A stretch of DNA of 64,000 nt, taken from NCBI RefSeq assembly GCF_000284075.1, contig NC_017042.1:992001-1056000 (forward strand), in the 5' to 3' direction. Made by a program: the position numbers and the translations under genes. Positions 33,074 to 43,823 of this stretch are shown piece by piece (positions within the stretch are counted from its first letter, which is position 1; each line of letters begins with the position of its first letter). The stretch is from Rickettsia rhipicephali str. 3-7-female6-CWPP. Lineage in GTDB: Bacteria > Pseudomonadota > Alphaproteobacteria > Rickettsiales > Rickettsiaceae. The notes below the pieces were generated by a model. That model did no database searches and was not told the DNA's origin. It saw only the letters and a program-made list of their open reading frames with translations.

Positions 33074-34375
33074 TTAATTTTTTAATTTTACTTTCTTCAT
33101 TAAACCTTCATACTTACTACTAAATAAGTAAGTTTGAATCTGAGTCATAGTATCAAGTACCACGTTCACTACAATTAAAAAACTCGTACCTCCTAAAGAA
33201 AGAGAGATTACATATTTATTCATTAATAGCTCCGGAATTACACATATTACACTTAAATATATCCCACCTATAACCGTAAGCCTTGTAAGTATATAATCAA
33301 AATAATCAGACGTATTTTTTCCCGGTCTTTTACCTGGAATATAAGCACCGTATTTTCTTAAATTATTAGCAGTTTCTTCAGAATTAAATACTATTGCAGT
33401 ATAAAAAAAACTAAAAAACATAATTAATGCTACATATAATAAAATATATACGGGTTTTCCATGCCCTAAGTAATAAGTAAGCATTCCCATAGTTTCTGAA
33501 TTACTATTAGAAAAATTAGCAAGCGTAGCAGGAAATAGTAAAATTGAACTAGCAAATATTGGCGGTATTACACCAGAAGTATTTAACTTGAGAGGCATAT
33601 GGGTTGCTTCGCCTCCATAAATTTTATTTCCTACTTGTCTTTTAGGATACTGCACCAATAATTTTCTTTGGGCTTTTTCAAAAAATATAATTATAGCTAT
33701 TAATACAACTACTCCAATACAAACAGCTATCGCTATTAAAGGCGATAATGCTCCTTTTCTTGATAATTCAAACATACTAATAATAGCACTAGGTACTCCC
33801 GAAATTATACCTATAAATATAATTAAAGACGTACCATTACCTATTCCGCGTTGTGTAATTTGTTCTCCTAACCACATTAATAACATCGTGCCTACAACCA
33901 AAGTAATTACGGTTGTAACTCTAAAGAAAAAACCCGCTAAAATTACTACAGGACCGGTATTTGTTACAATCGACTCTAAACTTAGAGCAACTCCATAAGC
34001 CTGAAAAGAAGCAAGCAGAACCGTTAAATATCTCGATAGCTGATTTACTTTTCTTTTGCCGACTTCCCCTTCTTTTTTTAAATTTTCCAAAGGTTTATAT
34101 GCAACTGACATTAATTGGATAATAATTGAGGCGGTAATATACGGCATAATTGCTAAAGCAAAAATGGACATTCTACCTAGCGATCCTCCGGATAGCATAT
34201 TAAACATTCCGAGTATTCCGGATTGATTCTTTGCAGCCACACTACTTAAAGCAATTGAATCTATACCAGGTATAGGTATAAAAGACCCAAATCTACATAC
34301 TATAAGAATGAGAATAGTAAAAACAATGCGACTAACTAAATCATTACCGGATTTTTTAGAAAAATTCTGCCCCAT
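33074..34375 (-). CDS. secY: Protein translocase subunit SecY
   Basis: SecY is the channel for protein export across the inner membrane, working with SecE, SecG and SecA. The 433-residue product has about ten membrane segments, the plug region [34 protein letters not shown], and late loops ending in [18 protein letters not shown] and [10 protein letters not shown]-like [14 protein letters not shown]. Length is normal. It follows rplO by 3 bp in the spc operon. Confidence 0.98.
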   Translation of the reverse strand: MGQNFSKKSGNDLVSRIVFTILILIVCRFGSFIPIPGIDSIALSSVAAKNQSGILGMFNMLSGGSLGRMSIFALAIMPYITASIIIQLMSVAYKPLENLKKEGEVGKRKVNQLSRYLTVLLASFQAYGVALSLESIVTNTGPVVILAGFFFRVTTVITLVVGTMLLMWLGEQITQRGIGNGTSLIIFIGIISGVPSAIISMFELSRKGALSPLIAIAVCIGVVVLIAIIIFFEKAQRKLLVQYPKRQVGNKIYGGEATHMPLKLNTSGVIPPIFASSILLFPATLANFSNSNSETMGMLTYYLGHGKPVYILLYVALIMFFSFFYTAIVFNSEETANNLRKYGAYIPGKRPGKNTSDYFDYILTRLTVIGGIYLSVICVIPELLMNKYVISLSLGGTSFLIVVNVVLDTMTQIQTYLFSSKYEGLMKKVKLKN

Positions 34376-34378
34376 ATA

Positions 34379-34840
34379 CTATAATAATTTTCCACCTGCT
34401 TTCTCGATTAAATCCTTAGCTTTAGAAGAATAAGCATCTAATTTTAATGATAGAGGCGAAGTGAAATCATCACTACAAATAGATAATAATTTCACTAATT
34501 TCTTATTATTTTTATTATTAACTACTCCGGCTTCTACCAATTTTTCTTTCGTAATAGTATCATCAGCACTTAAACGCCCATCGGCTAATGCTTCTTCAAT
34601 ATTATAAATATTTATTATATTGTATTTTTTAGTTGAAATACAATTAAACCCTCTTTTAGGTAGTCTTTTGATCATAGGTGTTTGACCACCTTCAAAACCT
34701 TTTATTGCAACGCCGGATCTAGATTTTTGACCTTTAATTCCTCTACCGCCGGTTTTTCCTTTACCACTACCAATACCGCGTGCTATTCTTTTCTTATTTT
34801 TTTTAGCACCTATATTATTATATAATTCATTTAATTTCAT
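34379..34840 (-). CDS. rplO: 50S ribosomal protein L15
   Basis: L15 is a late-assembly 50S protein. The 153-residue product has [40 protein letters not shown] and [13 protein letters not shown], the N-terminal glycine- and arginine-rich region typical of the family. It is 13 bp after rpmD in the spc operon. Confidence 0.97.
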   Translation of the reverse strand: MKLNELYNNIGAKKNKKRIARGIGSGKGKTGGRGIKGQKSRSGVAIKGFEGGQTPMIKRLPKRGFNCISTKKYNIINIYNIEEALADGRLSADDTITKEKLVEAGVVNNKNNKKLVKLLSICSDDFTSPLSLKLDAYSSKAKDLIEKAGGKLL

Positions 34841-34853
34841 TTAAAAGCTCTAA

Positions 34854-35030
34854 TTACATATTTTCTATTTTTATTTCAACCATCCCTTTGATTGAATTAG
34901 TATTTGCAAGAATAACGCTCTTATTAATTTTGTTTAAACCAAGCCCAACTAATATCAATCTTTGATCATACTTACGACCTATAGCACTTTGAACTTGAGT
35001 AATTTTTATATTATTGATCTTATTATTCAT
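34854..35030 (-). CDS. rpmD: 50S ribosomal protein L30
   Basis: This 58-codon gene is short but clear between rpsE and rplO. Its product begins [20 protein letters not shown] and continues with [18 protein letters not shown], matching the L30 pattern (KITxxxSxIGRxxxQRxTLxGLGL). L30 lies on the solvent side of the large subunit. The start is the ATG at 35028-35030 and the stop is at 34854-34856. The position and spacing are those of the standard spc operon. Confidence 0.95.
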   Translation of the reverse strand: MNNKINNIKITQVQSAIGRKYDQRLILVGLGLNKINKSVILANTNSIKGMVEIKIENM

Positions 35031-35053
35031 AACTGCACCTTACTTACGCAACA

Positions 35054-35584
35054 TTATTCATTAACTTGAATGTCAGAAGATTTTACAAATATTTCATTTA
35101 CTTTTTTATCTCTTCTCATAGCAATAGATTTTGGTGATGCAAGTTTATTTAATGCATCAAATGTTGCAGAAATCATTGCGTAAACATTCGTTGAACCTAT
35201 TGATTTAGCAACAATATCATGAACGCCTAAAGAGTCAAAAATTGCTCTCATAGATCCTCCGGCTATAATGCCTGTACCTGCTTTAGCTCTTCTTAAAATC
35301 ACTTTAGCAGCTCCACTTTTACCGACAACGTCATGGTGAATAGTCCTATTTTGATATAACGGCACTTTCATCATTCTCTTTTTAGCGGCTTGTTTTGCCT
35401 TTCTTCGAGCTTCATTTACTTCTTTAGCTTTTCCGTGTCCCGCTCCGACTCTGCCGACTTTATCACCGACAACTACATAAGCAGAAAAAGCAAATCTTCT
35501 ACCGCCTTTTACTACTTTTGTAACTCTATTTACATCAACTAAAACTTCACTTAAAGTCTCGTCATTTTTTTTAACTTTAGACAT
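35054..35584 (-). CDS. rpsE: 30S ribosomal protein S5
   Basis: S5 shapes decoding accuracy and mRNA entry on the 30S subunit. The 176-residue product has [39 protein letters not shown], and the late [19 protein letters not shown]. Length is normal. Confidence 0.98.
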   Translation of the reverse strand: MSKVKKNDETLSEVLVDVNRVTKVVKGGRRFAFSAYVVVGDKVGRVGAGHGKAKEVNEARRKAKQAAKKRMMKVPLYQNRTIHHDVVGKSGAAKVILRRAKAGTGIIAGGSMRAIFDSLGVHDIVAKSIGSTNVYAMISATFDALNKLASPKSIAMRRDKKVNEIFVKSSDIQVNE

Positions 35585-35601
35585 TACTACAACCTTATAA
35601 C

Positions 35602-35958
35602 CTAAAATTTTATTTTCTCTCTAGCTGCATCAGCTAGAGCTTTTACAATACCGTGATACTTATATCCGCCTCTATCAAACACTACGTCTTTTATCCCTGC
35701 AGAATCAGCTTTTTTTGCTATTTCTTCGCCTACTTTGATCGCATTTTCAATATTACAATGAGATTTTTTTAATTTTTTTATTTTCTCATCTAAAGTTGAA
35801 GCAGAAGCAATCGTTATAGACTTAGAATCATCAATAATTTGTGCATATATATGTCTACCTGACTTAAATATTGATAATCTAACTCTATTAGATGTTTTAG
35901 ATATTTTATGTCTTATTCTACTTCTTCTTTTTTCAAATTTTAGCTTAGCACTACGCAT
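35602..35958 (-). CDS. rplR: 50S ribosomal protein L18
   Basis: L18 carries 5S rRNA into the large subunit. The 118-residue product has [37 protein letters not shown] and [19 protein letters not shown] near the end, all family marks. It is 17 bp upstream of rpsE. Confidence 0.97.
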   Translation of the reverse strand: MRSAKLKFEKRRSRIRHKISKTSNRVRLSIFKSGRHIYAQIIDDSKSITIASASTLDEKIKKLKKSHCNIENAIKVGEEIAKKADSAGIKDVVFDRGGYKYHGIVKALADAAREKIKF

Positions 35959-35973
35959 ATTTAACTCTTAAAT

Positions 35974-36507
35974 TTAATTTTTCTTACCTTCTTTACGCGG
36001 TATAAATTGATTTTCAAATTTAATCCCTTTTCCTTTATAAGGCTCAGGTGGCCTCTGTTTTATAATAATTGAAGCAAATTGTCCTAATTTTTCTTTATCT
36101 GTTCCCTCAAGAATAATAATATTTTGCTTAGGCATCTCTATTTTAATATCTGAAGGTATTTCAATTTTTGTATTATGGCTTTTAGCAAGCATTAAATTTA
36201 AGTATTTACCTTTTACCATTGCCCTGTAACCGACTCCGTTAATTTCAAGTTTAAGCTTAAAACCTTCTTTAACGCCGGTAATCATATTTGATATTATGCT
36301 TCTTGCAGTACCCCACATAGCACGTGCATTTTTATTTGCGGCTAAAGGTTTTACTAAAAGCTTATTTTCTGCCAATGAAATTGCTATATTACCTTTAAAA
36401 GTTTTTGATAATTCGCCTTTAGGTCCGGATATTTTTACTTCTAAATCATTTAAACCAATTTTTACACCTTCAGGTATAGTAATCGGCAATTTTCCAACAC
36501 GTGACAT
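35974..36507 (-). CDS. rplF: 50S ribosomal protein L6
   Basis: L6 sits near the factor-binding site of the large subunit. The 177-residue product has [34 protein letters not shown], and the C-terminal [20 protein letters not shown] signature. It is followed 15 bp later by rplR. Confidence 0.98.
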   Translation of the reverse strand: MSRVGKLPITIPEGVKIGLNDLEVKISGPKGELSKTFKGNIAISLAENKLLVKPLAANKNARAMWGTARSIISNMITGVKEGFKLKLEINGVGYRAMVKGKYLNLMLAKSHNTKIEIPSDIKIEMPKQNIIILEGTDKEKLGQFASIIIKQRPPEPYKGKGIKFENQFIPRKEGKKN

Positions 36508-36516
36508 TTTTTTACC

Positions 36517-36915
36517 TTAAAATACTTTACAAATTACTTCGCCGCCGACATTTTTAATATGAGCTTCTCTATCAGACATAACACCGTAAGGAGTAGAAAG
36601 AATATATATACCCATATTATTATAATATCCTTTCAAATCTTTAATAGGAGAATATACTCTTTTTCCAGGCTTTGATACTCTATGAATTTCGCATATAGAA
36701 GCATCGCCATTAACAGAGTATTTTAAAGCTACCTCAGTATAACTAATATTATTTTTTTGAGTAGTTATATAATCCTTTATATAACCTTCTTTTTGCAAAA
36801 CATCTAAAATTGAAGTTTTAATTTTAGAACTAGGAAATGAAACATTTATCAATTTGCTTTTATAAGCATTTCTAATTCTAGTTAACATATCTGCTACATT
36901 ATCCGTCATTGACAT
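36517..36915 (-). CDS. rpsH: 30S ribosomal protein S8
   Basis: S8 binds helix 21 of 16S rRNA and in many bacteria represses the spc operon by binding its own mRNA. The 132-residue product has [19 protein letters not shown] at the N-terminus and the C-terminal [17 protein letters not shown]. Start at 36915 (MSMTDN), matching the usual N-terminus. Confidence 0.97.
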   Translation of the reverse strand: MSMTDNVADMLTRIRNAYKSKLINVSFPSSKIKTSILDVLQKEGYIKDYITTQKNNISYTEVALKYSVNGDASICEIHRVSKPGKRVYSPIKDLKGYYNNMGIYILSTPYGVMSDREAHIKNVGGEVICKVF

Positions 36916-36934
36916 ATGATTTACCTATCGACTT

Positions 36935-37240
36935 TTACCAACTTGACTTAACTACACCGGGAACTAAACCTCTGCCTATTAATTCTCTAAGCTTATTCCT
37001 CGATATACCAAACTTTCTTGTAACACCTCTTGGTCTACCTGTAAGCTCACATCTATTTCTTATTCTAGTAGATGATGAATTTCTAGGTAATTGTGCAAGT
37101 GACATCACCAAAGAAAAACGCTCTTCTAATGAAATATTTTTATCATAAATTTTACTTTTTAGTGCTAAACGTTTACTATGTAAACTTTGTGATTTTTTTT
37201 TCCTACTTTCGTTCTTTTTTATAGAACTTACTTTTGCCAT
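36935..37240 (-). CDS. rpsN: 30S ribosomal protein S14
   Basis: S14 belongs to the 30S head. The 101-residue product is the long, zinc-free form: it has only one cysteine, in [20 protein letters not shown], and ends [15 protein letters not shown]. It follows rplE by 17 bp in the spc operon. Confidence 0.97.
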   Translation of the reverse strand: MAKVSSIKKNESRKKKSQSLHSKRLALKSKIYDKNISLEERFSLVMSLAQLPRNSSSTRIRNRCELTGRPRGVTRKFGISRNKLRELIGRGLVPGVVKSSW

Positions 37241-37257
37241 TATATATATCCTAAAAA

Positions 37258-37797
37258 TTAATTATAAAAAGGTAAATTAAACCCTGATAACAAAAATTTA
37301 CTTTCTTGATCTGTTTTAGCAGATGTAACGATTGTAATATCCATACCCCTTATTGTATCGATTTTATCGTAATTAATTTCAGGAAAAACTATCTGCTCTT
37401 TTAATCCAAAAGTAAAATTCCCTTTACCATCAAAACTTTTATACGAAAAACCGCGAAATTCCTTAACACGGGGTAATGCAACAATTACTAACCTCTCTAA
37501 AAAATCATACATTCTATCTTTACGTAATGTAACCTTGCAGCCTATTTTCATATTTTCGCGTAACTTAAAAGTTGCAATAGATTTTCTTGCTAACGTTACA
37601 ACCGGCTTCTGACCAGAAATCAAAGTAAGATCATTTACTGCATTATTAATTACTTTGGAATCGGCTGTTGCTCCCCCTACTCCCATATTTATAACAATTT
37701 TCTTAATTTGCGGTATTTCGTGTTTATTTTTATAAGAAAATTTTTTCCGTAAGTTTTCAATAATTTTTTGCTGATATAATTCTTTAAATCTTAACAT
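37258..37797 (-). CDS. rplE: 50S ribosomal protein L5
   Basis: L5 binds 5S rRNA and contacts the P-site tRNA. The 179-residue product has the [20 protein letters not shown] segment, [20 protein letters not shown] and the late [20 protein letters not shown]. The start codon overlaps the rplX stop by one base, so the two are coupled. Confidence 0.98.
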   Translation of the reverse strand: MLRFKELYQQKIIENLRKKFSYKNKHEIPQIKKIVINMGVGGATADSKVINNAVNDLTLISGQKPVVTLARKSIATFKLRENMKIGCKVTLRKDRMYDFLERLVIVALPRVKEFRGFSYKSFDGKGNFTFGLKEQIVFPEINYDKIDTIRGMDITIVTSAKTDQESKFLLSGFNLPFYN

Positions 37798-38126
37798 TAT
37801 TTACCTTCCTTACCGATAATTTCCCCTGATTTCTTTGCTACTCTAACCTTAGAACCGTCTTCTAAGAATTTAAAAGCTACCTTGGTCGGGTTCCCGGTTT
37901 TTGGATCGATGTGTGCAATATTTGAGATATGTATAGGTAATTCTTTAGTTATTATCCCGCCTTCACTCATTTGATTAGATTTAGTATGCTTTTTTACTAA
38001 ATTTACTCCAGAAACAATTACTTTACTGTCCTCCGGGAAAACTTTTAATATTTTACCTTTTTTTCCTTTGTGCTTTCCGGTAATAACAACAACTTCATCA
38101 CCTTTTTTTACTTTTAATTTAATCAT
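37797..38126 (-). CDS. rplX: 50S ribosomal protein L24
   Basis: L24 starts assembly of the large subunit. The 109-residue product has the KOW motif [19 protein letters not shown] and [12 protein letters not shown]. It directly follows rplN with no spacer. Confidence 0.97.
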   Translation of the reverse strand: MIKLKVKKGDEVVVITGKHKGKKGKILKVFPEDSKVIVSGVNLVKKHTKSNQMSEGGIITKELPIHISNIAHIDPKTGNPTKVAFKFLEDGSKVRVAKKSGEIIGKEGK

Positions 38127-38495
38127 TTATAACACTTCCTCTGCAAGCGACATTATTCTAACATATTTTTTCGCTCTAAGTTCCCTTGTAACAGGACCAA
38201 AAACTCTAGTACCAATAGGTTCATCTTGTTTATTCAAAAGCACTAATGCGTTTTTATCAAATTTTATTGTACTACCGTCAGGTCTTACTACTCCAGTCTT
38301 TGTACGAACAATCACGCCTTTATAAACATCACCCTTTTTAACCTTACCGCCGGGTATAGCGTCTTTAACAGATACAACTATAACATCACCCAGCTTTGCC
38401 ACCATATGGTGAGAGCCACCTAAGACTTTAATACACATCACTTTTTTAGCACCGGAATTATCTGCAACTTCCAATATGCTCTGCATTTGAATCAT
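38127..38495 (-). CDS. rplN: 50S ribosomal protein L14
   Basis: L14 forms part of an inter-subunit bridge. The 122-residue product has [20 protein letters not shown] and the late SLAEEVL end. A 74-bp spacer separates it from rpsQ, the boundary between the S10 and spc operons, so a promoter for spc may lie there. Confidence 0.98.
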   Translation of the reverse strand: MIQMQSILEVADNSGAKKVMCIKVLGGSHHMVAKLGDVIVVSVKDAIPGGKVKKGDVYKGVIVRTKTGVVRPDGSTIKFDKNALVLLNKQDEPIGTRVFGPVTRELRAKKYVRIMSLAEEVL

Positions 38496-38569
38496 AAACT
38501 ACTTCCAATTTTTTATACACGAGAAATAAAATAAACAATCTACCTTATAAAGTCAAAGATTAAAAAACT

Positions 38570-38803
38570 TTATTCCCCATTTACCACTACCCATGTTTTG
38601 GTTTTTGAGATAGGACGACTTTCAATTATACTAACTTTATCTCCTTCTTGATATTTATTTTCTGAATCATGAGCAGCATATTTTTTAGATACTTTCACGA
38701 ATTTTTTATAAATAGGATGCTTAAACTTTCTTTCTACTTTTACTGTAACCGTCTTATCAGCTTTTGAACTTATAACCACGCCTTGTAACACTCTTTGCGG
38801 CAT
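38570..38803 (-). CDS. rpsQ: 30S ribosomal protein S17
   Basis: S17 is an early 16S-binding protein. The 77-residue product has [20 protein letters not shown] and [19 protein letters not shown] followed by the [10 protein letters not shown] signature. I place the start at the ATG 38803; a GTG at 38818 would add five codons that overlap rpmC and cover the ribosome-binding site (GAGGAAT). It begins one base after the rpmC stop. Confidence 0.96.
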   Translation of the reverse strand: MPQRVLQGVVISSKADKTVTVKVERKFKHPIYKKFVKVSKKYAAHDSENKYQEGDKVSIIESRPISKTKTWVVVNGE

Positions 38804-38804
38804 T

Positions 38805-39020
38805 TTAATATTCCTCACTATTAGATCTTTTTGTTAATTCAGTTTTAATACGTGCTATAGACTTTTTGACTAACAAAAACCTACTAGTATTTTTTAACTC
38901 ACCTAAAGCTTGTTGAAATCTTAAATTAAACAATTCTTTTTTTAAGAGATTAAGATTTTTATAAAGCTCTTCTATTGTTTCAGTAGATAACTTACTTCTT
39001 AATAATTTTAAATCATTCAT
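38805..39020 (-). CDS. rpmC: 50S ribosomal protein L29
   Basis: L29 lies at the nascent-chain exit of the large subunit. The 71-residue product has the family's long helical hairpin with [20 protein letters not shown] and [12 protein letters not shown]. Its start overlaps the end of rplP by 8 bp. Confidence 0.96.
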   Translation of the reverse strand: MNDLKLLRSKLSTETIEELYKNLNLLKKELFNLRFQQALGELKNTSRFLLVKKSIARIKTELTKRSNSEEY

Positions 39021-39423
39021 AACGTCTCACTATCCTTGTTCTAACAGGTAATTTTGCACTTGCAAGCTCCAAAGCTCTAAGTGCAACATTTTCTTCTACC
39101 CCTTCAATTTCAAACATAATTCTTCCAGGCGAAACTCTAACTGCAAAAAATTCAGGAGAACCTTTACCTTTACCCATTCTTACTTCGGCAGGCTTTTTAG
39201 AAACGGGAACATCCGGAAAAATGCGAATCCATAATCTTCCTTGCCTTTTCATACATCTAGTAGCAGCTTTTCTTCCTGCTTCTATTTGTCTTGCAGTAAC
39301 ACGCCAACCGTCTATAGATTTTAGACCAAATGATCCAAAAGCAAGCGTCGTACCTGCTTTTGCTTTTGAAGCAACTCTACCCTTATGAGATTTTCTAAAT
39401 TTTTGTTTTTTCGGAGCTAACAT
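39013..39423 (-). CDS. rplP: 50S ribosomal protein L16
   Basis: L16 helps organise the A-site region of the large subunit. The 136-residue product has [37 protein letters not shown] and [20 protein letters not shown], the family signature. It overlaps rpmC. Confidence 0.98.
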   Translation of the reverse strand: MLAPKKQKFRKSHKGRVASKAKAGTTLAFGSFGLKSIDGWRVTARQIEAGRKAATRCMKRQGRLWIRIFPDVPVSKKPAEVRMGKGKGSPEFFAVRVSPGRIMFEIEGVEENVALRALELASAKLPVRTRIVRRYE

Positions 39424-39437
39424 TTTAATACTTAAAA

Positions 39438-40091
39438 TTAATTATATCTTTTATTTTCTGTATATTCACCTTTATAAATCCACACTTTAACCCCTATAAC
39501 TCCATAAGTAGTTATAGCCTCAGCTGTTGAATAATCAATATCAGCTCTTAAAGTATGTAACGGCATTCTTCCTTCTATATACCATTCGGTTCTAGCAATT
39601 TCAGCACCTCCAAGTCGTCCTGAACAACTAACCCTGATACCTTGTCCACCTTGTTTAAATGAAGCCTGAATTGCTGTTTTCATGGCTTTTCTAAAAGAAA
39701 CTCTTTTTTCAAGCTGTAGTGCTATAGTTTGAGCTACTATAGCAGCATCTATATTAAATTTTCTAACTTCGTGAATATTTATATAAACTTCTTTTAAAGA
39801 AGTCATTTTCTCGATAGCTTTTTTTAGCTTATCAATTTCACTACCGTTTCTACCGATAATGATATTTGGTTTTTTGGCATTAATATTAATTATAATACTT
39901 TTATTAGAAGGGCGTTCAATTAAAACTCTGCTAATTTGAGCTTGATTAAAACCCTTATTTATTAAATCCCTAATTTTTAAATCTTGTATAAAAAGAGTTT
40001 TATAATGTTTTTCTGCATATAATACGGAATCCCAACCTTTAATTAAAGTCGGTCCAACTCTAAAACCATGTGCACAAATTTTCTGCCCCAT
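39438..40091 (-). CDS. rpsC: 30S ribosomal protein S3
   Basis: S3 lines the mRNA entry of the 30S head and has mRNA helicase activity with S4 and S5. The 217-residue product has [20 protein letters not shown], a KH domain with [20 protein letters not shown], and [20 protein letters not shown]. Length is normal. Confidence 0.98.
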   Translation of the reverse strand: MGQKICAHGFRVGPTLIKGWDSVLYAEKHYKTLFIQDLKIRDLINKGFNQAQISRVLIERPSNKSIIININAKKPNIIIGRNGSEIDKLKKAIEKMTSLKEVYINIHEVRKFNIDAAIVAQTIALQLEKRVSFRKAMKTAIQASFKQGGQGIRVSCSGRLGGAEIARTEWYIEGRMPLHTLRADIDYSTAEAITTYGVIGVKVWIYKGEYTENKRYN

Positions 40092-40092
40092 T

Positions 40093-40452
40093 TTAATTAT
40101 CCTCTTTTTCTGTAACAGTTATATAAAGATTACTAAAAAACTTATTTATTCTAGTTGCTCTTCCTTTTGCTCTTGGCATAACTCTTTTCATTACTAAAGC
40201 CTTACCTACAGTCGCTTTAGTAATAACCAATCTATCTATATCTAGACCTAAATTATTTTCAGCATTTGCAACAGCAGATTGTAAACAATCTTTTACAACT
40301 TTTGCAATTCTTTTAGGAGAAAAAGTTAATTGTACCAAGGCTTCAGATACTTTCATATTTCTAATAAAGGCTGCAACTAAATTGAGCTTCCTTGAACTTA
40401 CTCTAATAGATTTAGCTTGTGCCGTAGCAAAATTTTTATTTTCCTGTACCAT
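40093..40452 (-). CDS. rplV: 50S ribosomal protein L22
   Basis: L22 lines the exit tunnel and is a site of macrolide-resistance changes. The 119-residue product has [20 protein letters not shown] and the late [14 protein letters not shown]. It precedes rpsC by one base. Confidence 0.97.
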
Positions 40453-40460
40453 ATAAATCT

Positions 40461-40739
40461 TTACTTTCTTTTGACTTTTTTATCTGCTCCATGACCGTGA
40501 AATGTTCTAGTAGGAGCAAACTCACCTAATTTTCTTCCAACCATTTCTTCATTTACAGAAACCGGAATAAATTTATTTCCATTATGAACAGAAAAGGTAA
40601 ACCCTACAAAAATAGGTAAAATCGTTGATCTTCTAGACCAAGTTTTAATCATTTCAGATTTACCTGATTCCATTAATTTTTGAACTTTCTTTATTAAATA
40701 ACCGTCTACAAAAGGCCCTTTCCATATTGAACGTGCCAT
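40461..40739 (-). CDS. rpsS: 30S ribosomal protein S19
   Basis: S19 is in the 30S head and contacts S13 and tRNA. The 92-residue product has [40 protein letters not shown] and [20 protein letters not shown]. Confidence 0.98.
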
Positions 40740-40763
40740 ACTAATACCTAATTAATTTAAAAT

Positions 40764-41585
40764 CTATTTTCTTTTCTTTACGATAAATTTTGAAGTACGT
40801 TTATTTTTACGTGTCTTCTTACCCTTTGTTGGAAATCCCCAAGGAGTAACAGGATGGCGACCTCCTGAAGTTTTACCTTCACCACCGCCATGAGGGTGAT
40901 CTACAGGATTCATTGCTACACCTCTAACATGCGGTCTCCAACCTAGCCATCTATTTCTACCGGCTTTGCCTAAATTAATATTTTTTTGATCCGGGTTAGA
41001 TATACTACCTATAGTAGCTTTACAACCTAAAGGTACTAACCTAAATTCACCTGATCTTAATTTAATCTGAGCATATCCTGAATCTTTACCCACTAGATCT
41101 ACTGAAGTACCTGCAGACCTTGCAATTTGACCGCCCTTACCGACTTGCATCTCAACATTATGTAAAGTAGTACCGATAGGAATGCATTTTAAAGGTAAAC
41201 AATTTCCTATTTTTATATCAGCATCTTGACTTGATATTACTCTATCACCTACAGATAATTTTTGCGGTGCTAGAATATAAGAATATTCCCCATCTTCATA
41301 TTTTATTAAAGCAATAAAAGCAGTTCTATTAGGGTCATACTCTATTCTTTCAACAATAGCAGAAATATCGATTTTATTTCTTTTAAAATCAATAATACGA
41401 TATAATTTTTTGTGTCCTCCACCTCTGTGCCAAGAAGTAATTCTACCTTGATTATTTCGTCCACCGGTTTTAGATATACCTTTGGTCAAAGATTTTAAAG
41501 GTCTGCCTTTCCATAAACTAGTTTTATCAACTTGAACTAACTCTCTAAGAGAAGGAGTAATTGGATTAAAGTTTTTTAAAGCCAT
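40764..41585 (-). CDS. rplB: 50S ribosomal protein L2
   Basis: L2 is needed for peptidyl-transferase activity and subunit joining. The 273-residue product has [40 protein letters not shown] and the functional histidine region [20 protein letters not shown]. Length is normal. Confidence 0.98.
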   Translation of the reverse strand: MALKNFNPITPSLRELVQVDKTSLWKGRPLKSLTKGISKTGGRNNQGRITSWHRGGGHKKLYRIIDFKRNKIDISAIVERIEYDPNRTAFIALIKYEDGEYSYILAPQKLSVGDRVISSQDADIKIGNCLPLKCIPIGTTLHNVEMQVGKGGQIARSAGTSVDLVGKDSGYAQIKLRSGEFRLVPLGCKATIGSISNPDQKNINLGKAGRNRWLGWRPHVRGVAMNPVDHPHGGGEGKTSGGRHPVTPWGFPTKGKKTRKNKRTSKFIVKKRK

Positions 41586-41882
41586 TTATTTAACTCCTCC
41601 GGCAAAATCGATATTATGGTCTTTTTCTAATGTAACAATAGCTTTCTTTCTATTGATTTGAGTCCCTATAATTCCTTTAAATCTTTTCTTCTTACCTTTA
41701 ACGTTTAAAATATTCACTTTTTTTACTTTTACTGTAAATATTTCTTCTATAGCCTTTTTAACGGTAAGTTTTTCAGCAAATTTATCTACATAAAAAGCGT
41801 ATTTATTTTGTTCCGAAAGGGTTGTAGTTTTTTCTGTAATAATAGGTTTTCTAATTAAATCGTAGTATTTATAAGAACTCAT
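41586..41882 (-). CDS. rplW: 50S ribosomal protein L23
   Basis: L23 lies at the tunnel exit and docks trigger factor and SRP. The 98-residue product has LIRKPIITEKTTTLSEQNKY and VKKVNILNVKGKKKRFKG. Its start overlaps the end of rplD by four bases and its stop abuts rplB. Confidence 0.97.
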   Translation of the reverse strand: MSSYKYYDLIRKPIITEKTTTLSEQNKYAFYVDKFAEKLTVKKAIEEIFTVKVKKVNILNVKGKKKRFKGIIGTQINRKKAIVTLEKDHNIDFAGGVK

Positions 41883-42502
41883 CTTAACCTCTCTTCTAAA
41901 ACGCTCACTGCTTCTTGTGATAATAGGACATATTCATGTCGTATTATATCATAAACATTTGCTCCTATTTGTGGAACAATCACAGTATTATAAATATTTT
42001 TTGCAGCTAAAGAAAAATTAATATCTACTTCATTTCCGTCTATTACAAAGAAACTTTCCCCTTGAAATTTGTTTAATATATTTACAAGAGCAGAAGTTTT
42101 AGGCTTATCTAGCTTTAAAGAATCTATTACTAATAATTTTCCTTCAGTGCATTTCTCGGATAAAGCATGAATTAAACCAAGTTTTCGTACTTTTTTAGGT
42201 AATTTTGTTGCATGACTACGTACTCTAGGTCCATGAGCTACACCACCACCACGCATCTGTACCGATCTCAGGGAACCTTGTCTTGCATTACCTGTACCTT
42301 TTTGCTTAAAAGGTTTTTTTGTGGTTCCTAATACTTCTGATACTGTTTTAGTTTTGTGGTTACCGGACATTGCCTTAGCTCTCTGCCAATCAATAACCTG
42401 CTTTATTATATCATCTCTGATAAATTCAACAGCAAATATATCTTCATTTAAGCTAATCTCACCAACTTCTTTATTAGCAAGACTTAATATTTTAGTTTTC
42501 AT
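41879..42502 (-). CDS. rplD: 50S ribosomal protein L4
   Basis: L4 lines the exit tunnel; in E. coli it also represses the S10 operon. The 207-residue product has the loop KKPFKQKGTGNARQGSLRSV and RGGGVAHGPR, and LIHALSEKCTEGKLLVIDSL. A 112-bp spacer separates it from rplC, longer than the usual few bases. Confidence 0.97.
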   Translation of the reverse strand: MKTKILSLANKEVGEISLNEDIFAVEFIRDDIIKQVIDWQRAKAMSGNHKTKTVSEVLGTTKKPFKQKGTGNARQGSLRSVQMRGGGVAHGPRVRSHATKLPKKVRKLGLIHALSEKCTEGKLLVIDSLKLDKPKTSALVNILNKFQGESFFVIDGNEVDINFSLAAKNIYNTVIVPQIGANVYDIIRHEYVLLSQEAVSVLEERLR

Positions 42503-42614
42503 CTTTATTTAACCTTATACAGTCTTATATAAAAAAACTTTTATATAAATAATATTGCATGGCGTTTTGTTAATTTGATAATCTTTAACCTCAACAAACA
42601 TGTCTAAATATCTA

Positions 42615-43262
42615 TTATACAATTATTGAAATCTTTTTTATTGCATCTTTTACTGAAAGATACGAATTTTTGTGACCGGGTATACTGCCCTGAATCATAA
42701 TAAGCTTACGCTCTTTATCAACGGCAAATATTTTCAAATTTTGAATAGTCACTTGGTTACATCCCATATGACCGGCCATTTTTTTGCCTTTGAAAACCTT
42801 TCCTGGATCTTGTCTTTGTCCTGTAGAACCATGCGAACGATGGGATATCGAAACACCGTGAGAAGCTTCAAGACCTCTAAAATTATGTCTTTTCATACTA
42901 CCGGTAAATCCTTTACCTATAGTAGTTGCCGTTATATCCACAAATTGTCCTGCTGTAAAATGGTCTACTTCTAGACTTGCTGCTATATCAATAAAATGCT
43001 CTTCAGAAATTCTAAATTCTTTTAATTTAGTTTTAGGAGATATTTTAGCATTAGCAAAAACTTGTTTCATAGGTTTGGTTACTCTAGATATTTTTTTATC
43101 TTTTACACCTATAACCAAAGCATTATATCCATGTTTTTCTAGAGTTTTATGTCCTACTACTTGACAATCATCAACTTTTACTAATGTTAAAGAAATTCTT
43201 TCGCCTTTATCATTAAAAACACTAGTCATCCCAACTTTTTGAGCAATTATACCGGTTCTCAT
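42615..43262 (-). CDS. rplC: 50S ribosomal protein L3
   Basis: L3 is one of the first proteins to assemble on 23S rRNA and reaches towards the peptidyl-transferase centre. The 215-residue product has [20 protein letters not shown], the signature [20 protein letters not shown] and [20 protein letters not shown]. It begins directly after rpsJ. Confidence 0.98.
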   Translation of the reverse strand: MRTGIIAQKVGMTSVFNDKGERISLTLVKVDDCQVVGHKTLEKHGYNALVIGVKDKKISRVTKPMKQVFANAKISPKTKLKEFRISEEHFIDIAASLEVDHFTAGQFVDITATTIGKGFTGSMKRHNFRGLEASHGVSISHRSHGSTGQRQDPGKVFKGKKMAGHMGCNQVTIQNLKIFAVDKERKLIMIQGSIPGHKNSYLSVKDAIKKISIIV

Positions 43263-43580
43263 TTATTCCCCACTCTCTAATTCAATCACTACATCAACAC
43301 CTGCTGCTAAATCAACTTTACTTAAAGCATCGACAACCGCCGGATTCGGATCACCTATAACTAATAATCTTTTATGCTTTCTAATTTCAAATTGCTCTCT
43401 TGACTTCTTATGTACATGAGGAGACCTATTTACGGTAAATCTTCCAATTTTTCTAGGTAAAGGAATAGGACCATTAATGTTAGCAAACGTTCTTTTAACA
43501 GCACTAACTATCTCTTTTGTAGCTTGATCAAGACTACGGTGATCAAATGATTTTAAACGAATTTTGATTTTATTTTTCAT
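43263..43580 (-). CDS. rpsJ: 30S ribosomal protein S10
   Basis: S10 is a 30S head protein and, as NusE, a transcription antitermination factor. The 105-residue product has [20 protein letters not shown]-like sequence ([20 protein letters not shown]) and the signature [20 protein letters not shown]. It heads the S10 operon; an RPE1 copy lies in the 243-bp gap to tuf. Confidence 0.98.
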   Translation of the reverse strand: MKNKIKIRLKSFDHRSLDQATKEIVSAVKRTFANINGPIPLPRKIGRFTVNRSPHVHKKSREQFEIRKHKRLLVIGDPNPAVVDALSKVDLAAGVDVVIELESGE

Positions 43581-43624
43581 TCAGTAAACCTAATATTTAA
43601 ACAGCAAGATGTTTTTTTAGACAT

Positions 43625-43755
43625 TTTTCCAAACTTTACTTCTAGAGGTAATTTGTACGTTGATCCGGTACTCGAATCCTCACGTACGTTATATTATACG
43701 CTGCGGTTCTGCGTTCCGTACCTCCTTCAAATTCTTCTCTATAAGCCGTTTTGGA
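43625..43755 (-). repeat. RPE1 copy between tuf and rpsJ
   Basis: Read on the minus strand it follows the RPE1 of gltX: cggcttatagagaagaattt, gtacggaacgcagaaccgca, gtgaggattcgagtaccgga, then cgtacaaattacctctagaa. It is flanked by inverted sequence (gacatttttccaaa / ttttggaaaaatgtt). It is intergenic and lies beyond the tuf terminator. Confidence 0.85.
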
Positions 43756-43780
43756 AAAATGTTTATTACATCTTAAAACA

Positions 43781-43814
43781 TAAATACCTATTATTTTTTA
43801 ATAATAGGTATTTA
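43781..43814 (-). terminator. Perfect hairpin just beyond tuf, probable terminator
   Basis: TAAATACCTATTATT (43781-43795) and its exact reverse complement (43800-43814) form a 15-bp stem with a four-base loop, starting nine bases after the tuf stop. The stem is AT-rich. It would end tuf transcription before rpsJ, making tuf its own unit. Confidence 0.7.
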
Positions 43815-43823
43815 TAAAATCAA

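Noticed and set aside
42672-42974. 100-codon plus-strand frame inside rplC
   Set aside because: It is antisense to a full-length ribosomal protein gene with matching motifs.
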